Assembly: GCF_002005205.3 (NCBI RefSeq)
Contig: NZ_CP019701.2
Location: 2,656,001-2,720,000, forward strand
Source: Rhizobium rhizogenes
GTDB lineage: Bacteria > Pseudomonadota > Alphaproteobacteria > Rhizobiales > Rhizobiaceae
Direction of reading: 5' to 3'
DNA length: 64,000 bases
How positions within the stretch are numbered: position 1 is the stretch's first letter; each line of letters opens with the position of its first letter. Made by a program: the position numbers and the translations under genes. The notes beneath the pieces were generated by a model, which saw only the letters and a program-made list of their open reading frames with translations, had not been told where the DNA came from and ran no database searches. This document shows positions 40,190 through 48,749 of the stretch, in pieces.

Positions 40190-41590
40190 TTAATATCTGT
40201 AGTGTTCAGCCTTGAACGGGCCTTCCTTGGAGATGCCGATATAATCTGCCTGCAGATCGGAAAGTTCTGTTAGCCGCACACCGAGCTTCTCGAGATGAAG
40301 GCGCGCAACCTTCTCGTCGAGATGCTTCGGCAGCACGTAAACTTCGTTCTTGTATTCGCCCTGCTTGGTGAAGAGCTCGATCTGGCCAAGCACCTGGTTG
40401 GTGAAGGACGCAGACATGACGAAGGACGGGTGGCCGGTGGCATTGCCGAGGTTCAGCAGGCGGCCTTCGGACAGAAGGATGATGCGGTTGCCCTTCGGGA
40501 ATTCGATCATGTCGACCTGCGGCTTGATGTTCGTCCACTTCAGGTTACGCAGCGAGGCGACCTGAATCTCGTTGTCGAAATGGCCGATATTGCCGACGAT
40601 GGCCATGTCCTTCATCTCGCGCATATGCTCGATGCGGATGACGTCCTTGTTGCCTGTCGTGGTGATGAAGATATCGGCGGAAGAGACCACATCTTCCAGA
40701 CGAACGACTTCGAAACCGTCCATGGCGGCCTGAAGCGCGCAGATCGGGTCGATTTCGGTGACTTTCACGCGGGCGCCGGCGCCCTGCAGCGAAGCGGCAG
40801 AACCCTTGCCCACATCGCCGTAACCGCAGACCACTGCAACCTTGCCGGCCATCATCACGTCGGTTGCGCGGCGAATGCCGTCGACGAGCGATTCCTTGCA
40901 GCCGTATTTGTTGTCGAACTTCGACTTGGTGACGCTGTCATTGACGTTGATCGCCGGGAAGGGCAGCAGACCCTTCTTGCTGAGATCGTAAAGACGGTGA
41001 ACGCCGGTCGTCGTTTCTTCCGTGACACCCTTCAGTGCGTCGCGCTGCTTGGTGAACCAGCCGGGAGAAGCCTTCAGGCGCTTGTTGATCTGCGCGAAGA
41101 GGATTTCTTCTTCTTCGGAGCCGGGGTTGGACAGAACGTCCTCGCCGGCTTCGGCGCGTGCGCCGAGCAGGATATACATGGTGGCGTCGCCGCCATCGTC
41201 GAGGATCATGTTGGACAGACCGCCATCGGTCCACTGGAAGATCCTGTCGGTATATTCCCAATATTCCGTCAGGGTTTCACCCTTGACGGCGAAGACCGGA
41301 ATGCCGGCTGCCGCAATGGCCGCTGCCGCATGGTCCTGGGTCGAAAAGATGTTGCAGGAGGCCCAGCGGATGTCCGCGCCCAGTTCCTTCAGCGTCTCGA
41401 TCAGAACGCCGGTCTGGATCGTCATGTGAAGAGAACCGGTGATGCGTGCGCCCTTCAGCGGCTTGCTTTCGCCAAATTCCTTGCGGCAGGACATCAGGCC
41501 CGGCATTTCGGTTTCGGCGATGTCCAGCTCCTTGCGGCCGAATGCGGCAAGGTTGATATCGGCGACGATGTAGTCCTTCTCAAGGCTCAT
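40190..41590 (-). CDS. ahcY: S-adenosylhomocysteine hydrolase
   Basis: AhcY (SahH) splits S-adenosylhomocysteine to adenosine and homocysteine, relieving inhibition of methyltransferases. The 466-residue protein has [16 protein letters not shown] near 52-67, [19 protein letters not shown] near 228-246 and the NAD-binding GYGDVGKG at 256-263; the C-terminal KAEHYRY is the family end that contributes to cofactor binding in the neighbouring subunit. It is the last gene of the chvI-chvG-hprK-PTS direction but has its own 128-bp leader with an operator-like repeat. Confidence 0.98.
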   Translation of the reverse strand: MSLEKDYIVADINLAAFGRKELDIAETEMPGLMSCRKEFGESKPLKGARITGSLHMTIQTGVLIETLKELGADIRWASCNIFSTQDHAAAAIAAAGIPVFAVKGETLTEYWEYTDRIFQWTDGGLSNMILDDGGDATMYILLGARAEAGEDVLSNPGSEEEEILFAQINKRLKASPGWFTKQRDALKGVTEETTTGVHRLYDLSKKGLLPFPAINVNDSVTKSKFDNKYGCKESLVDGIRRATDVMMAGKVAVVCGYGDVGKGSAASLQGAGARVKVTEIDPICALQAAMDGFEVVRLEDVVSSADIFITTTGNKDVIRIEHMREMKDMAIVGNIGHFDNEIQVASLRNLKWTNIKPQVDMIEFPKGNRIILLSEGRLLNLGNATGHPSFVMSASFTNQVLGQIELFTKQGEYKNEVYVLPKHLDEKVARLHLEKLGVRLTELSDLQADYIGISKEGPFKAEHYRY

Positions 41591-41681
41591 GAAGTTCTCC
41601 AGATCAGAAACGCCACGCCTTGCGGCCCGGCTTTTAAACGTAGCAGCGGTTTAGCAGGCCACGAACGATCTGGCAATGATG

Positions 41682-41709
41682 ATATAAAGAAGTCTTTATG
41701 TCTTTATAT
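41682..41709. promoter_or_regulatory. Operator-like inverted repeat upstream of ahcY
   Basis: ATATAAAGA at 41682-41690 is followed by TCTTTAT at 41693-41699 (2-bp centre, a perfect 7-bp inverted repeat) and by a second, overlapping right arm TCTTTATAT at 41701-41709. It lies 92-119 bp before the ahcY start and ends 10 bp from the HPr stop. In Rhizobiales, methionine-cycle genes including ahcY are reported targets of the ArsR-family regulator SahR; whether this is that site is inference. Confidence 0.6.
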
Positions 41710-41718
41710 GGTGCTGGC

Positions 41719-41994
41719 TCAGGCTTCTTCACCAAAGCGGTCGGCGACCAGCGCCTCCAGTGCGGCCAGTGCCTCTGCGGCCTGGTTGCCGCTCGCCTCG
41801 ACATAGACGCTGCAGCCGGGGCTGGCGGCCAGCATCATCAGGCCCATGATGGAAGTGCCGCCAACGGTCATGCCGTCCTTGGAAACCGTGATCGTCGCAT
41901 CGAAGCCCTCGACCATCTGCACGAATTTCGCGGATGCCCGGGCGTGGAGACCGCGCTTGTTGATGATCGGCAATTCCCGGGAAAGAGGCGACAT
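41719..41994 (-). CDS. ptsH: HPr phosphocarrier protein of a regulatory PTS
   Basis: HPr passes phosphate from EI to EIIA proteins. Of 91 residues, H17 in GLHARASAKF is the phospho-histidine and S48 in GGTSIMGLMML the position phosphorylated by HPr kinase. It follows the EIIA-Man gene by 11 bp, with hprK and chvG further upstream. No EIIBC sugar permease is nearby, so the role is probably signalling (carbon/nitrogen status). Confidence 0.96.
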   Translation of the reverse strand: MSPLSRELPIINKRGLHARASAKFVQMVEGFDATITVSKDGMTVGGTSIMGLMMLAASPGCSVYVEASGNQAAEALAALEALVADRFGEEA

Positions 41995-42005
41995 GGGCTG
42001 ACTTC

Positions 42006-42407
42006 TTATTTGCCGCTCAAAACGCGGCTGGCGACGTTGATATATTTGCGGCCGGCATCGGACGCATCCTGAAGGGCCTTGTCCATGTTGTCCTCGCTGC
42101 GAACGCCGGCGAGCTTGATCAGCATGGGAAGATTGACCCCGGCGATGACTTCGACATTGCCGTTGTTCATGACGGAGATTGCGAGATTGGAGGGTGTGCC
42201 GCCGAACATGTCCGTCAGGATGATGACGCCATTGCCGTCATTGGCGCGTGCAACGGCGTCAATGATATCCTGCCGGCGCTGATCCATGTCGTCTTCGGGA
42301 CCGATACAGACCGTCTCGATCAATTTCTGGGGACCGACGACATGCTCCAACGCATGGCGAAACTCCTCAGCCAGCTTGCCATGGGTGACAAGCACTAGTC
42401 CGATCAT
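42006..42407 (-). CDS. PTS mannose-family EIIA protein
   Basis: Soluble EIIA of the mannose-fructose-sorbose family, 133 residues. The N-terminal MIGLVLVTHGKLAEEF carries phospho-histidine H9, and VIILTDMFGGTPSNLAI is the family signature. In alphaproteobacteria this protein acts in an incomplete PTS without membrane permeases and takes phosphate from HPr. It is 125 bp downstream of hprK and 11 bp upstream of HPr. Confidence 0.95.
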   Translation of the reverse strand: MIGLVLVTHGKLAEEFRHALEHVVGPQKLIETVCIGPEDDMDQRRQDIIDAVARANDGNGVIILTDMFGGTPSNLAISVMNNGNVEVIAGVNLPMLIKLAGVRSEDNMDKALQDASDAGRKYINVASRVLSGK

Positions 42408-42532
42408 GAAATGCTCCCTTGCACACGCACTCTCATTGCCGACTATCGCAACGCGGCAATCCTGTCCATCGGTGGGATTTCATCTTGATGAGGAAAATGC
42501 GAATCGCAAGCCTAAAATCGCCCGAATCACGG

Positions 42533-42997
42533 TCACTTCACATTCGTTTTAAAAAGATTCTGAGCAAGTGCAGCAAATTTTCCATAAGGCGTAAGACTGG
42601 AAAGTGGAATGCGCAGGAGCGGAAGATGCCCGCCGCAGGGCAGCAAAAACACGTCGTCATCTTCGGGAAGTCTTGGATTTGCCCCTGAAAGAACTGTCGT
42701 GACGGCGAAATGTAGTGGTGCGCTCGCAACGCTGTTGAGCGAAACAATACCGCTGCCGCGCAATTCCAGCAGACCGGCAATCGCTTGCGGCCGCTCGGCA
42801 ATGATGTTTTCGCCGTCGCGATACACGAAAATCTGATCGTCCGCGATCAGCGCCGCAGGCAATCCGCATCGTCCAGCCTCCGTCAGAAAGCTGAAGGCAA
42901 GCTCGCTTTTACCGCTTCCGGAAGGCCCGGTGAAGAGAATGCCGGTGTTGTCGACGACGATTGCGGTGGCGTGCAGGTTGAAGCGTTCAGCGTTCAT
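42533..42997 (-). CDS. hprK: HPr kinase/phosphorylase, short alphaproteobacterial form
   Basis: HprK phosphorylates HPr on serine and reverses the reaction. The product has 154 residues, about half of a Gram-positive HprK, and is only the C-terminal catalytic domain: P-loop FTGPSGSGKSE at 22-32, then LIADDQIFVYRDGENI and LELRGSGIVSL. Loss of the N-terminal domain is normal in this group. It overlaps chvG by 11 bp, tying the PTS to this two-component system. Confidence 0.94.
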   Translation of the reverse strand: MNAERFNLHATAIVVDNTGILFTGPSGSGKSELAFSFLTEAGRCGLPAALIADDQIFVYRDGENIIAERPQAIAGLLELRGSGIVSLNSVASAPLHFAVTTVLSGANPRLPEDDDVFLLPCGGHLPLLRIPLSSLTPYGKFAALAQNLFKTNVK

Positions 42998-44777
42998 GGG
43001 TTTCGGCCGCCGGCAGCGACAGGGTGAAGCGCGCGCCTGATATCACGCCATATTTGTCGACGACATTTTCCGCCCTCAGGCTGCCGCCATGGGCTTCGGC
43101 GATCTGGCGGCTGATGGAAAGACCAAGGCCCGAATTCTGGCCGAAGCCTTCGCTTGCCGGGCGGTCGGTGTAAAACCGTTCGAAAATACGGTCGATATCT
43201 TCCGCCTGAATGCCAGGTCCGTTGTCTTCCACCTGCACGAGGCAGCGGTCCTTGTGGCGCGACAGCCGCACGGTGATGCGGCCGCTTTCCTCCGATACGA
43301 AAGAGCGGGCATTCTCGATCAGATTGGTGACAATCTGGCTGAGGCGAAGATCGTGGCCATTCACCACGAAGGAGGTTTTGCTCCCCGCCTTGCGGTCCAC
43401 AGTATAATCGATCGTCACGCTCTTTTTCTTGGTGCCAATCTGGCGGGATATATCGACCAGACCCTTCATCAGCACATCAAGATCAACAGGCGAGGCATCT
43501 GCGCGCGCCAGTTCCGCATCGAGCCGCGACGCGTCCGAAATATCGCTGATCAGGCGGTCGAGGCGGCGAACATCGTGGAAGATGATCTCGGTCAGCCGCT
43601 GTTTCGACTCGTCAGTCTTGGCGCGCGGCAGGGTTTCCACGGCGCTGCGCAGCGAGGTCAGGGGGTTCTTGAGTTCGTGGCTGACATCGGCGGCGAAGCT
43701 TTCGATGGCATCGATACGGTCGTAAAGCGCCGTTGTCATCTCGCGCAAGGCAATCGAAAGATTGCCGATTTCATCCTGACGCGCCGAGAAATCCGGTATC
43801 TCCTCGCGGGTTCTCGCGCCGCGGCGCACGCGAATAGCGGCGGCGGACAGCCGCCGCAGCGGCGTGGCGATGGTCGAGGACAAAAGCAGCGACAGCACGA
43901 TATTGACAAGGGTGGCGATGCCGAACACGCGCATGATGGCAAGGCGTTCCGCATGCACGATCTTGTCGATATCGCCGGCCTGCGTGGAGAGCAGCAGAAC
44001 ACCCAGCACGGCCCGGAAGCGCTGTACCGGCACGGCGACCGAAACAATCAGCTCGCCTTTTTCGGTCACGCGCACGACCGCGCCGCGCACGCCGGTCAGC
44101 GCATTCATCACTTCCGGATAGATCGAGCCGTCGCCGCCCGGCGCTTCCTTGTATTGCGGCAGGCTGCTCGGCTGCAGCATGCGGTTGAACATGCTGGTGA
44201 ACCAGTCGCCCCAGGTCTGGGTTTCCGGCGTTACCGGCGGCAGATCGAAGCGCAGAACCTGCCCGCGCGAATAAAGATGCCGTGAGTCGAGCAGCAGATT
44301 GGCATCGGCATCGAACAGCCGCGCGCGGGTGCGCGTCGGCGAAATCAGCCGCCGCAGAACCGGGGCTACCCGTTCCGGATTGATCGGGAAACTCAAATCC
44401 TCATCATTGGGGGCAGGGGTAATGCTCTGCCCAGCCTGCAATTCGAGGAGTTTTTCCGGATTGATGGTGATCGAATTGGTGTCAACCGAAGCGGAGGCGG
44501 AAATCGCGCCGGCGATGATTTCACCCTGCGTCAGGAGGCTTTCCACCCGCGCATCGATCAGCCCTTCGCGGAACTGGTTGAGATAGAGAATACCGCCGAC
44601 CAGAACGACCGTCGCGGCGACATTGAAGAAAAGAATGCGGCGTGTGAGGCTGGAAAACACCGCATTGCCGAAAATGCGCCGGATGATCGTCAGCGGATGG
44701 ATACGATGGCGGCGTTCGCTGCCGCGTTCTTCGGCATCGTCACTATCCGAGACGGTTTCCGGCGTTTTCTTCAACAC
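42987..44777 (-). CDS. chvG: Sensor histidine kinase ChvG
   Basis: ChvG (ExoS in Sinorhizobium) is the membrane sensor that with ChvI controls acid and envelope responses and virulence in Agrobacterium. The 596-residue product starts at a GTG (44777) with GAGGA upstream. It has a cytoplasmic N-terminus, membrane segments at about 48-67 and 282-303 around a periplasmic domain, a HAMP region (ATPLRRLSAAAIRVRRG), and the H-box FAADVSHELKNPLTSLR with H367. ATP boxes NARSF, DNGPGIQ and GLGLSISRQ are intact. It follows chvI after 155 bp holding three hairpins. Confidence 0.96.
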   Translation of the reverse strand: MLKKTPETVSDSDDAEERGSERRHRIHPLTIIRRIFGNAVFSSLTRRILFFNVAATVVLVGGILYLNQFREGLIDARVESLLTQGEIIAGAISASASVDTNSITINPEKLLELQAGQSITPAPNDEDLSFPINPERVAPVLRRLISPTRTRARLFDADANLLLDSRHLYSRGQVLRFDLPPVTPETQTWGDWFTSMFNRMLQPSSLPQYKEAPGGDGSIYPEVMNALTGVRGAVVRVTEKGELIVSVAVPVQRFRAVLGVLLLSTQAGDIDKIVHAERLAIMRVFGIATLVNIVLSLLLSSTIATPLRRLSAAAIRVRRGARTREEIPDFSARQDEIGNLSIALREMTTALYDRIDAIESFAADVSHELKNPLTSLRSAVETLPRAKTDESKQRLTEIIFHDVRRLDRLISDISDASRLDAELARADASPVDLDVLMKGLVDISRQIGTKKKSVTIDYTVDRKAGSKTSFVVNGHDLRLSQIVTNLIENARSFVSEESGRITVRLSRHKDRCLVQVEDNGPGIQAEDIDRIFERFYTDRPASEGFGQNSGLGLSISRQIAEAHGGSLRAENVVDKYGVISGARFTLSLPAAETHER

Positions 44778-44791
44778 GTATTCAAGTCCTC

Positions 44792-44919
44792 ACCACCGCT
44801 CTTCGGGTGGTCTCTTCCTCTGACACATAGCGCGAGAAACGGACGCCACGCTATATGTGTCAGGTCTTTGTTGTGCATGTCGCCATCCCGAAACCGCTGC
44901 ACGCTTTCGGGCGACATGC
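44792..44919 (-). repeat. Three consecutive hairpins between chvI and chvG
   Basis: Within a 155-bp gap lie three inverted repeats. (1) ACCACC 44792-44797 with GGTGGT 44806-44811. (2) TGACACATA 44821-44829 with TATGTGTCA 44854-44862, extended inward by GCG/CGC past a TA bulge. (3) GCATGTCG 44875-44882 with CGACATGC 44912-44919, extended inward by CCCGAAA/TTTCGGG past a 4-base bulge. None is followed by a T run on the minus strand, so they resemble mRNA processing or stability elements more than terminators. Confidence 0.75.
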
Positions 44920-44932
44920 GGTGCGCGCCGGT

Positions 44933-45658
44933 TCAGGCCGCTTCGCGGAAGCGATATCCTACGCCATAAAGCGTTTCAATCATATCGAAGTCGCCATCGA
45001 CCAGTTTGAACTTCTTGCGAAGGCGCTTGATATGGCTGTCGATGGTGCGGTCGTCCACATAGACCTGTTCGTCATAGGCGGCGTCCATCAGCGCGTCGCG
45101 GCTTTTCACCACGCCCGGCCGCTGCGCCAGCGAATGCAGGATGAGGAATTCGGTGACGGTGAGCGTTACCGGTTCGCCCTTCCAGGTGCAGGTATGACGT
45201 TCCTGATCCATCGCCAGCTGCCCGCGCTCCAGCGTGCGGGCTTGCTGGTCCGCCGTCGGCTTCAGTGCGCCGCCAGCCGCTGGCGCGGCATCGCGGCTGC
45301 TGGCGCGGCGCAGGATTGCCTTGACACGCTCCACCAGCAGGCGCTGCGAGAAGGGTTTGGTGATGAAGTCGTCAGCGCCCATTTTCAGGCCGAACAATTC
45401 ATCGATCTCTTCATCCTTGGAGGTGAGGAAGATCACCGGCAGATCCGATTTCTGGCGAAGGCGCCGCAAAAGCTCCATGCCGTCCATGCGTGGCATCTTA
45501 ATATCGAAAATGGCGAGCTGCGGTGGACGGGCGATCAGCCCGTCAAGCGCGGAGGCGCCGTCCGTATACGTTTCGACCCGGTAGCCTTCGGCTTCGAGCG
45601 CGATCGATACCGAAGTGAGGATATTCCGGTCATCGTCGACAAGCGCGATCGTCTGCAT
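44933..45658 (-). CDS. chvI: Response regulator ChvI
   Basis: OmpR-type regulator partnered with ChvG. The start chosen is the ATG at 45658, giving 241 residues ([16 protein letters not shown]), the size known for ChvI, with GGAG nine bases upstream; ATGs at 45673 and 45679 are also possible. Receiver: acidic triplet VDDD at 7-10, phospho-aspartate D52 in [10 protein letters not shown], lysine in FITKPFS. The C-terminal winged helix has [17 protein letters not shown]. It is divergent from pckA, a reported ChvG/ChvI-regulated gene in Agrobacterium. Confidence 0.97.
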   Translation of the reverse strand: MQTIALVDDDRNILTSVSIALEAEGYRVETYTDGASALDGLIARPPQLAIFDIKMPRMDGMELLRRLRQKSDLPVIFLTSKDEEIDELFGLKMGADDFITKPFSQRLLVERVKAILRRASSRDAAPAAGGALKPTADQQARTLERGQLAMDQERHTCTWKGEPVTLTVTEFLILHSLAQRPGVVKSRDALMDAAYDEQVYVDDRTIDSHIKRLRKKFKLVDGDFDMIETLYGVGYRFREAA

Positions 45659-45998
45659 GTAGTTGGTCTCCATCGTCATTTTCTCGTAACTCCCGACATT
45701 CACCCAGCCAAGGTTGTGCGCCGCGAGCCACTCTCTTGAGTATAAAGGTGGAACAAATTGTGGCAAAGGAAAACTCGCCCCAAAATAGCAAGGGTGCGGC
45801 GAGGGGATTTCGGAAAAACGCCGCAGCTGGATTTTAATGCGCCTTCAACCGATTTAAAAAGAAATAAAATCTTTTAAATCGATTAATATATTGAAATCAC
45901 TAAGTTTTTTAAAGTTCGGCTCTTGCGTTTCCAAAAGCTGCCACGTATTTTCCGTGAAAATTTCAACGGCCTTATCGTCATTAACTAAGGAACGCGTC
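45659..45998. promoter_or_regulatory. Divergent chvI-pckA regulatory region
   Basis: 340 bp with no credible gene. The centre (about 45840-45915) is very A+T rich and holds a perfect 10-bp inverted repeat, CGATTTAAAA at 45850-45859 with TTTTAAATCG at 45872-45881. The 15-mer AAAATCTTTTAAATC at 45866-45880 also occurs, reverse-complemented, upstream of hemE (8201-8215). Closer to pckA is a promoter-like pair. Likely carries the regulation of pckA and chvI; the binding protein is unknown. Confidence 0.65.
45923..45951 (+). promoter_or_regulatory. Candidate promoter for pckA
   Basis: TTGCGT at 45923-45928, 17-bp spacer, TATTTT at 45946-45951, about 48 bp before the pckA ATG. Judged by eye. Confidence 0.4.
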
Positions 45999-47609
45999 AT
46001 GAACGAGCTTGGGGTTCATAATCCTGCCAATGGAGTTGCGGAACTCGGACTGGGCGAGGCTTCCCGCGTCTTTTATAACCTCAACGAGAGCGAATTATAC
46101 GAAGAGGCAATCCGCAACGGCGAGGCCGAACTGACCATCGATGGCGCGCTTCGCGCCGTCACCGGCCAGCATACGGGCCGCTCGCCGAAGGATAAATTCG
46201 TCGTTCGCGACGCTTCCACCGAAGACAATATCTGGTGGGACAACAATAAGCCGCTGTCGCCGGAAAACTTCGAACTGCTGCGCCAGGATATGCTGGCCCA
46301 TGCCGCCGGCAAGACGCTTTACGTGCAGGACCTGATCGGCGGCGCTGACGAGGAAAATGCTCTGCCGACACGCGTCGTCACCGAGCTTGCCTGGCATTCT
46401 CTGTTCATCCGCAATCTGCTGATCCGCCCGGAACGGGAAAAGCTTGCGGGCTTCAGACAGAAGCTCACCATCATCAACCTGCCGAGCTTCAAGGCCGATC
46501 CCGCCCGCCATGGCGTGCGTTCGGAAACCGTCATCGCCTGCGATCTGGCCAATGGCCTCGTCCTCATCGGCGGCACCTCCTATGCCGGTGAAAACAAGAA
46601 GTCGGTCTTCACAGTGCTGAACTACCTGCTGCCGGCCAAGGGCGTGATGCCGATGCATTGCTCGGCCAATGTCGGTCCTGAGGGTGATTCCGCCGTGTTC
46701 TTCGGCCTTTCCGGCACCGGCAAGACCACGCTGTCGGCCGATCCTTCGCGCACGCTGATCGGCGATGACGAACATGGCTGGGGCGAACATGGCATCTTCA
46801 ATTTCGAAGGCGGCTGCTACGCCAAGGCAATCAAGCTTTCGGCCGAAGCCGAGCCGGAAATCTACGCCGCGACCCGCCGTTTCGGCACGGTTCTCGAAAA
46901 CGTCGTGCTGGATGAAAACCGCGTTCCCGACTTCAACGACAATTCGCTGACGGAAAACACCCGCAGCGCCTATCCGCTGCACTTCATTCCGAATGCATCG
47001 GAAACGGGCATTGCCGGCCATCCGAAGACGATCATCATGCTGACGGCGGATGCCTTCGGCGTGCTGCCGCCGATCGCGCGCCTCACTCCCGAACAGGCCA
47101 TGTACCACTTCCTCTCCGGTTACACCGCAAAGGTCGCCGGCACGGAAAAGGGCGTGACCGAGCCGGAAGCCACCTTCTCCACCTGCTTCGGCGCACCCTT
47201 CATGCCGCGCCACCCGGCGGAATACGGCAACCTGCTGCGTGAGCTGATCGGCAAACACGGCGTCGATTGCTGGCTGGTCAACACCGGCTGGACCGGCGGC
47301 GCTTACGGCATCGGCAAGCGCATGCCCATCAAGGCGACACGAGCGCTTCTGACGGCTGCGCTCACTGGCGAGCTGAAGGATGCACAGTTCCGCACCGATG
47401 CGAATTTCGGCTTCGCGGTGCCGCTGTCGCTTGATGGCGTCGATAGTGCAATTCTCGATCCGCGTTCAACCTGGGCCGATGGCGCAGCTTACGACGCGCA
47501 GGCGAAGAAGCTGGTCTCGATGTTCGTCACGAACTTCACCAAGTTCGAAGATCACGTCGACAGCAAGGTTCGCGATGCAGCTCCGGGCCTTTTGCTCGCG
47601 GCCGAATAA
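45999..47609 (+). CDS. pckA: Phosphoenolpyruvate carboxykinase (ATP)
   Basis: PckA converts oxaloacetate and ATP to PEP, the entry to gluconeogenesis from C4 acids. From the ATG at 45999 (AAGGA upstream) the product has 536 residues; an upstream in-frame extension to 45891 crosses the promoter region and was rejected. Signatures are [13 protein letters not shown] near 59-71, the kinase-1a loop [13 protein letters not shown] at 236-248 and LIGDDEHGW at 253-261. In Agrobacterium, pckA is reported to be acid-induced through ChvG/ChvI and to affect virulence, consistent with its position. Confidence 0.98.
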   Translation: MNELGVHNPANGVAELGLGEASRVFYNLNESELYEEAIRNGEAELTIDGALRAVTGQHTGRSPKDKFVVRDASTEDNIWWDNNKPLSPENFELLRQDMLAHAAGKTLYVQDLIGGADEENALPTRVVTELAWHSLFIRNLLIRPEREKLAGFRQKLTIINLPSFKADPARHGVRSETVIACDLANGLVLIGGTSYAGENKKSVFTVLNYLLPAKGVMPMHCSANVGPEGDSAVFFGLSGTGKTTLSADPSRTLIGDDEHGWGEHGIFNFEGGCYAKAIKLSAEAEPEIYAATRRFGTVLENVVLDENRVPDFNDNSLTENTRSAYPLHFIPNASETGIAGHPKTIIMLTADAFGVLPPIARLTPEQAMYHFLSGYTAKVAGTEKGVTEPEATFSTCFGAPFMPRHPAEYGNLLRELIGKHGVDCWLVNTGWTGGAYGIGKRMPIKATRALLTAALTGELKDAQFRTDANFGFAVPLSLDGVDSAILDPRSTWADGAAYDAQAKKLVSMFVTNFTKFEDHVDSKVRDAAPGLLLAAE

Positions 47610-47636
47610 TAATGCCTCATTTGTGAGGAGGAGGGG

Positions 47637-47662
47637 ACCCGGCCTTGTGCCGGGTTTCTTTT
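47637..47662 (+). terminator. Terminator after pckA
   Basis: Stem ACCCGGC at 47637-47643 with GCCGGGT at 47649-47655, loop CTTGT, then TTTCTTTTTT-type sequence. It lies 28 bp past the pckA stop; a smaller CCTCA/TGAGG hairpin precedes it. Confidence 0.9.
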
Positions 47663-47735
47663 TTGCCGGGCTCTTCACTTTGGCCGCTGTTTTCATTTCG
47701 CGCGTTCTGTGGCATCACCGGCGCGGAGAAAGATC

Positions 47736-48170
47736 ATGGCCAGCGACCCGCTTTACATCAGCAACCGTATCACCATTGCCGGCTGGGAGCTGACGGAGCA
47801 ATTCGTGCTGGCCGGCGGGCCGGGCGGCCAGAACGTCAACAAGGTCTCGACGGCGGTTCAGCTGTTTTTCGACATCGCCAATTCCCCGTCTTTGGCGGAT
47901 CGGGTGAAAACCAATGCGATCCGCCTTGGTGGCAGGCGGGTCTCGAAAGATGGCGTGCTGATGATCGAGGCAAGCCGGTTTCGCAGCCAGGAGCGCAATC
48001 GCGAAGACGCGCGCGAGCGGCTGAAGGAACTGATCCTTGAAGCCGCTGCCCCGCCGCCGCCCGTGCGCAAGGCCACCAAACCCACCAAGGGATCAGTCGA
48101 GCGCCGCCTCAAGGCAAAGTCCGGCCGTTCCGATATCAAGAAAATGCGTGGCAAGCCCTCGGGCGATTAG
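47736..48170 (+). CDS. arfB: Peptidyl-tRNA hydrolase ArfB (ribosome rescue)
   Basis: ArfB (YaeJ) releases peptides from ribosomes stalled at mRNA 3' ends. From the ATG at 47736 (GGAG upstream) the product has 144 residues. The release-factor-like domain has the catalytic G-G-Q in AGGPGGQNVNKVST (30-32), and the C-terminal tail is lysine/arginine rich (RRLKAKSGRSDIKKMRGKP), as needed to sit in the mRNA channel. Stands alone between pckA and the BON-LysM gene. Confidence 0.95.
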   Translation: MASDPLYISNRITIAGWELTEQFVLAGGPGGQNVNKVSTAVQLFFDIANSPSLADRVKTNAIRLGGRRVSKDGVLMIEASRFRSQERNREDARERLKELILEAAAPPPPVRKATKPTKGSVERRLKAKSGRSDIKKMRGKPSGD

Positions 48171-48256
48171 CTCCCGGTGTGACGACGAATGTTTCGCCCT
48201 TGTCATAGAGCTTCAAATATCGTCTGGTAATCCTCCCTACAACCAAGGAGGGTGCT

Positions 48257-48706
48257 ATGGGTCTGTTCAATTTCATCAAGGAAGCGGGAAAAAAGCTTGG
48301 TATCGGCGGCGACGATGCGCCTGATGTCGATGCGGTCAAGAAGGAGCTCGCTTCCCACGATCTCGGCACGGACAAGGTTCAGGTCGAGGTGGTGGACGAC
48401 AAGGTCGTTCTGAAGGGCGAAGTGGCCGATCAGTCGGTTTTCGAAAAGGCGGTCATCGCGGTCGGCAATACGCTCGGCATTTCCAAGGTCGAGGCCGGCG
48501 AGCTGAAAGTGACTGAGGCGCCGGCGAAGGAACCCGTCTTCTACACGGTCAAGAAGGGCGACAATCTCTGGAAGATCGCGGAAGCCCAGTACGGCAAGGC
48601 CAATGGCGCGAAGAACAACATCATCTTCGAAGCCAACAAACCGATGCTGACTCACCCCGACAAGATTTATCCCGGCCAGGTTCTGCGTATTCCCGACCTC
48701 GCATAA
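48257..48706 (+). CDS. BON-LysM protein (YgaU/Kbp type)
   Basis: Small 149-residue protein with a BON domain (about 24-90: VDAVKKELASHDLGTDKVQV, VVLKGEVADQSVFEKAV) and a C-terminal LysM (about 97-146: YTVKKGDNLWKIAEAQYG, IYPGQVLRIP). E. coli Kbp has this architecture and binds potassium in the cytoplasm; no signal peptide is seen here either. The strong AAGGAGGG ribosome site is partly complementary to CCTCC at 48232-48236. Confidence 0.92.
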   Translation: MGLFNFIKEAGKKLGIGGDDAPDVDAVKKELASHDLGTDKVQVEVVDDKVVLKGEVADQSVFEKAVIAVGNTLGISKVEAGELKVTEAPAKEPVFYTVKKGDNLWKIAEAQYGKANGAKNNIIFEANKPMLTHPDKIYPGQVLRIPDLA

Positions 48707-48725
48707 TAACGGGTTCAACCATTGG

Positions 48726-48749
48726 AGATGCCGCCCACGTGCGGCATCT
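48726..48749. terminator. Hairpin between the BON-LysM gene and coaA
   Basis: A 9-bp stem, AGATGCCGC at 48726-48734 with GCGGCATCT at 48741-48749, adjoins the coaA stop codon. Neither side has a clear T run, so it may be a weak bidirectional stop between convergent genes. Confidence 0.6.

Noticed and set aside
41591..41718. SAH or SAM riboswitch upstream of ahcY
   Set aside because: I could not recognise the conserved core of any known SAH/SAM riboswitch class; the clear signal is an operator-like inverted repeat.
45874..45886. CtrA site (TTAA-N7-TTAA) in the pckA leader
   Set aside because: The spacing between TTAA halves is 5 bases rather than 7, and no good copy was found in the probable origin either.
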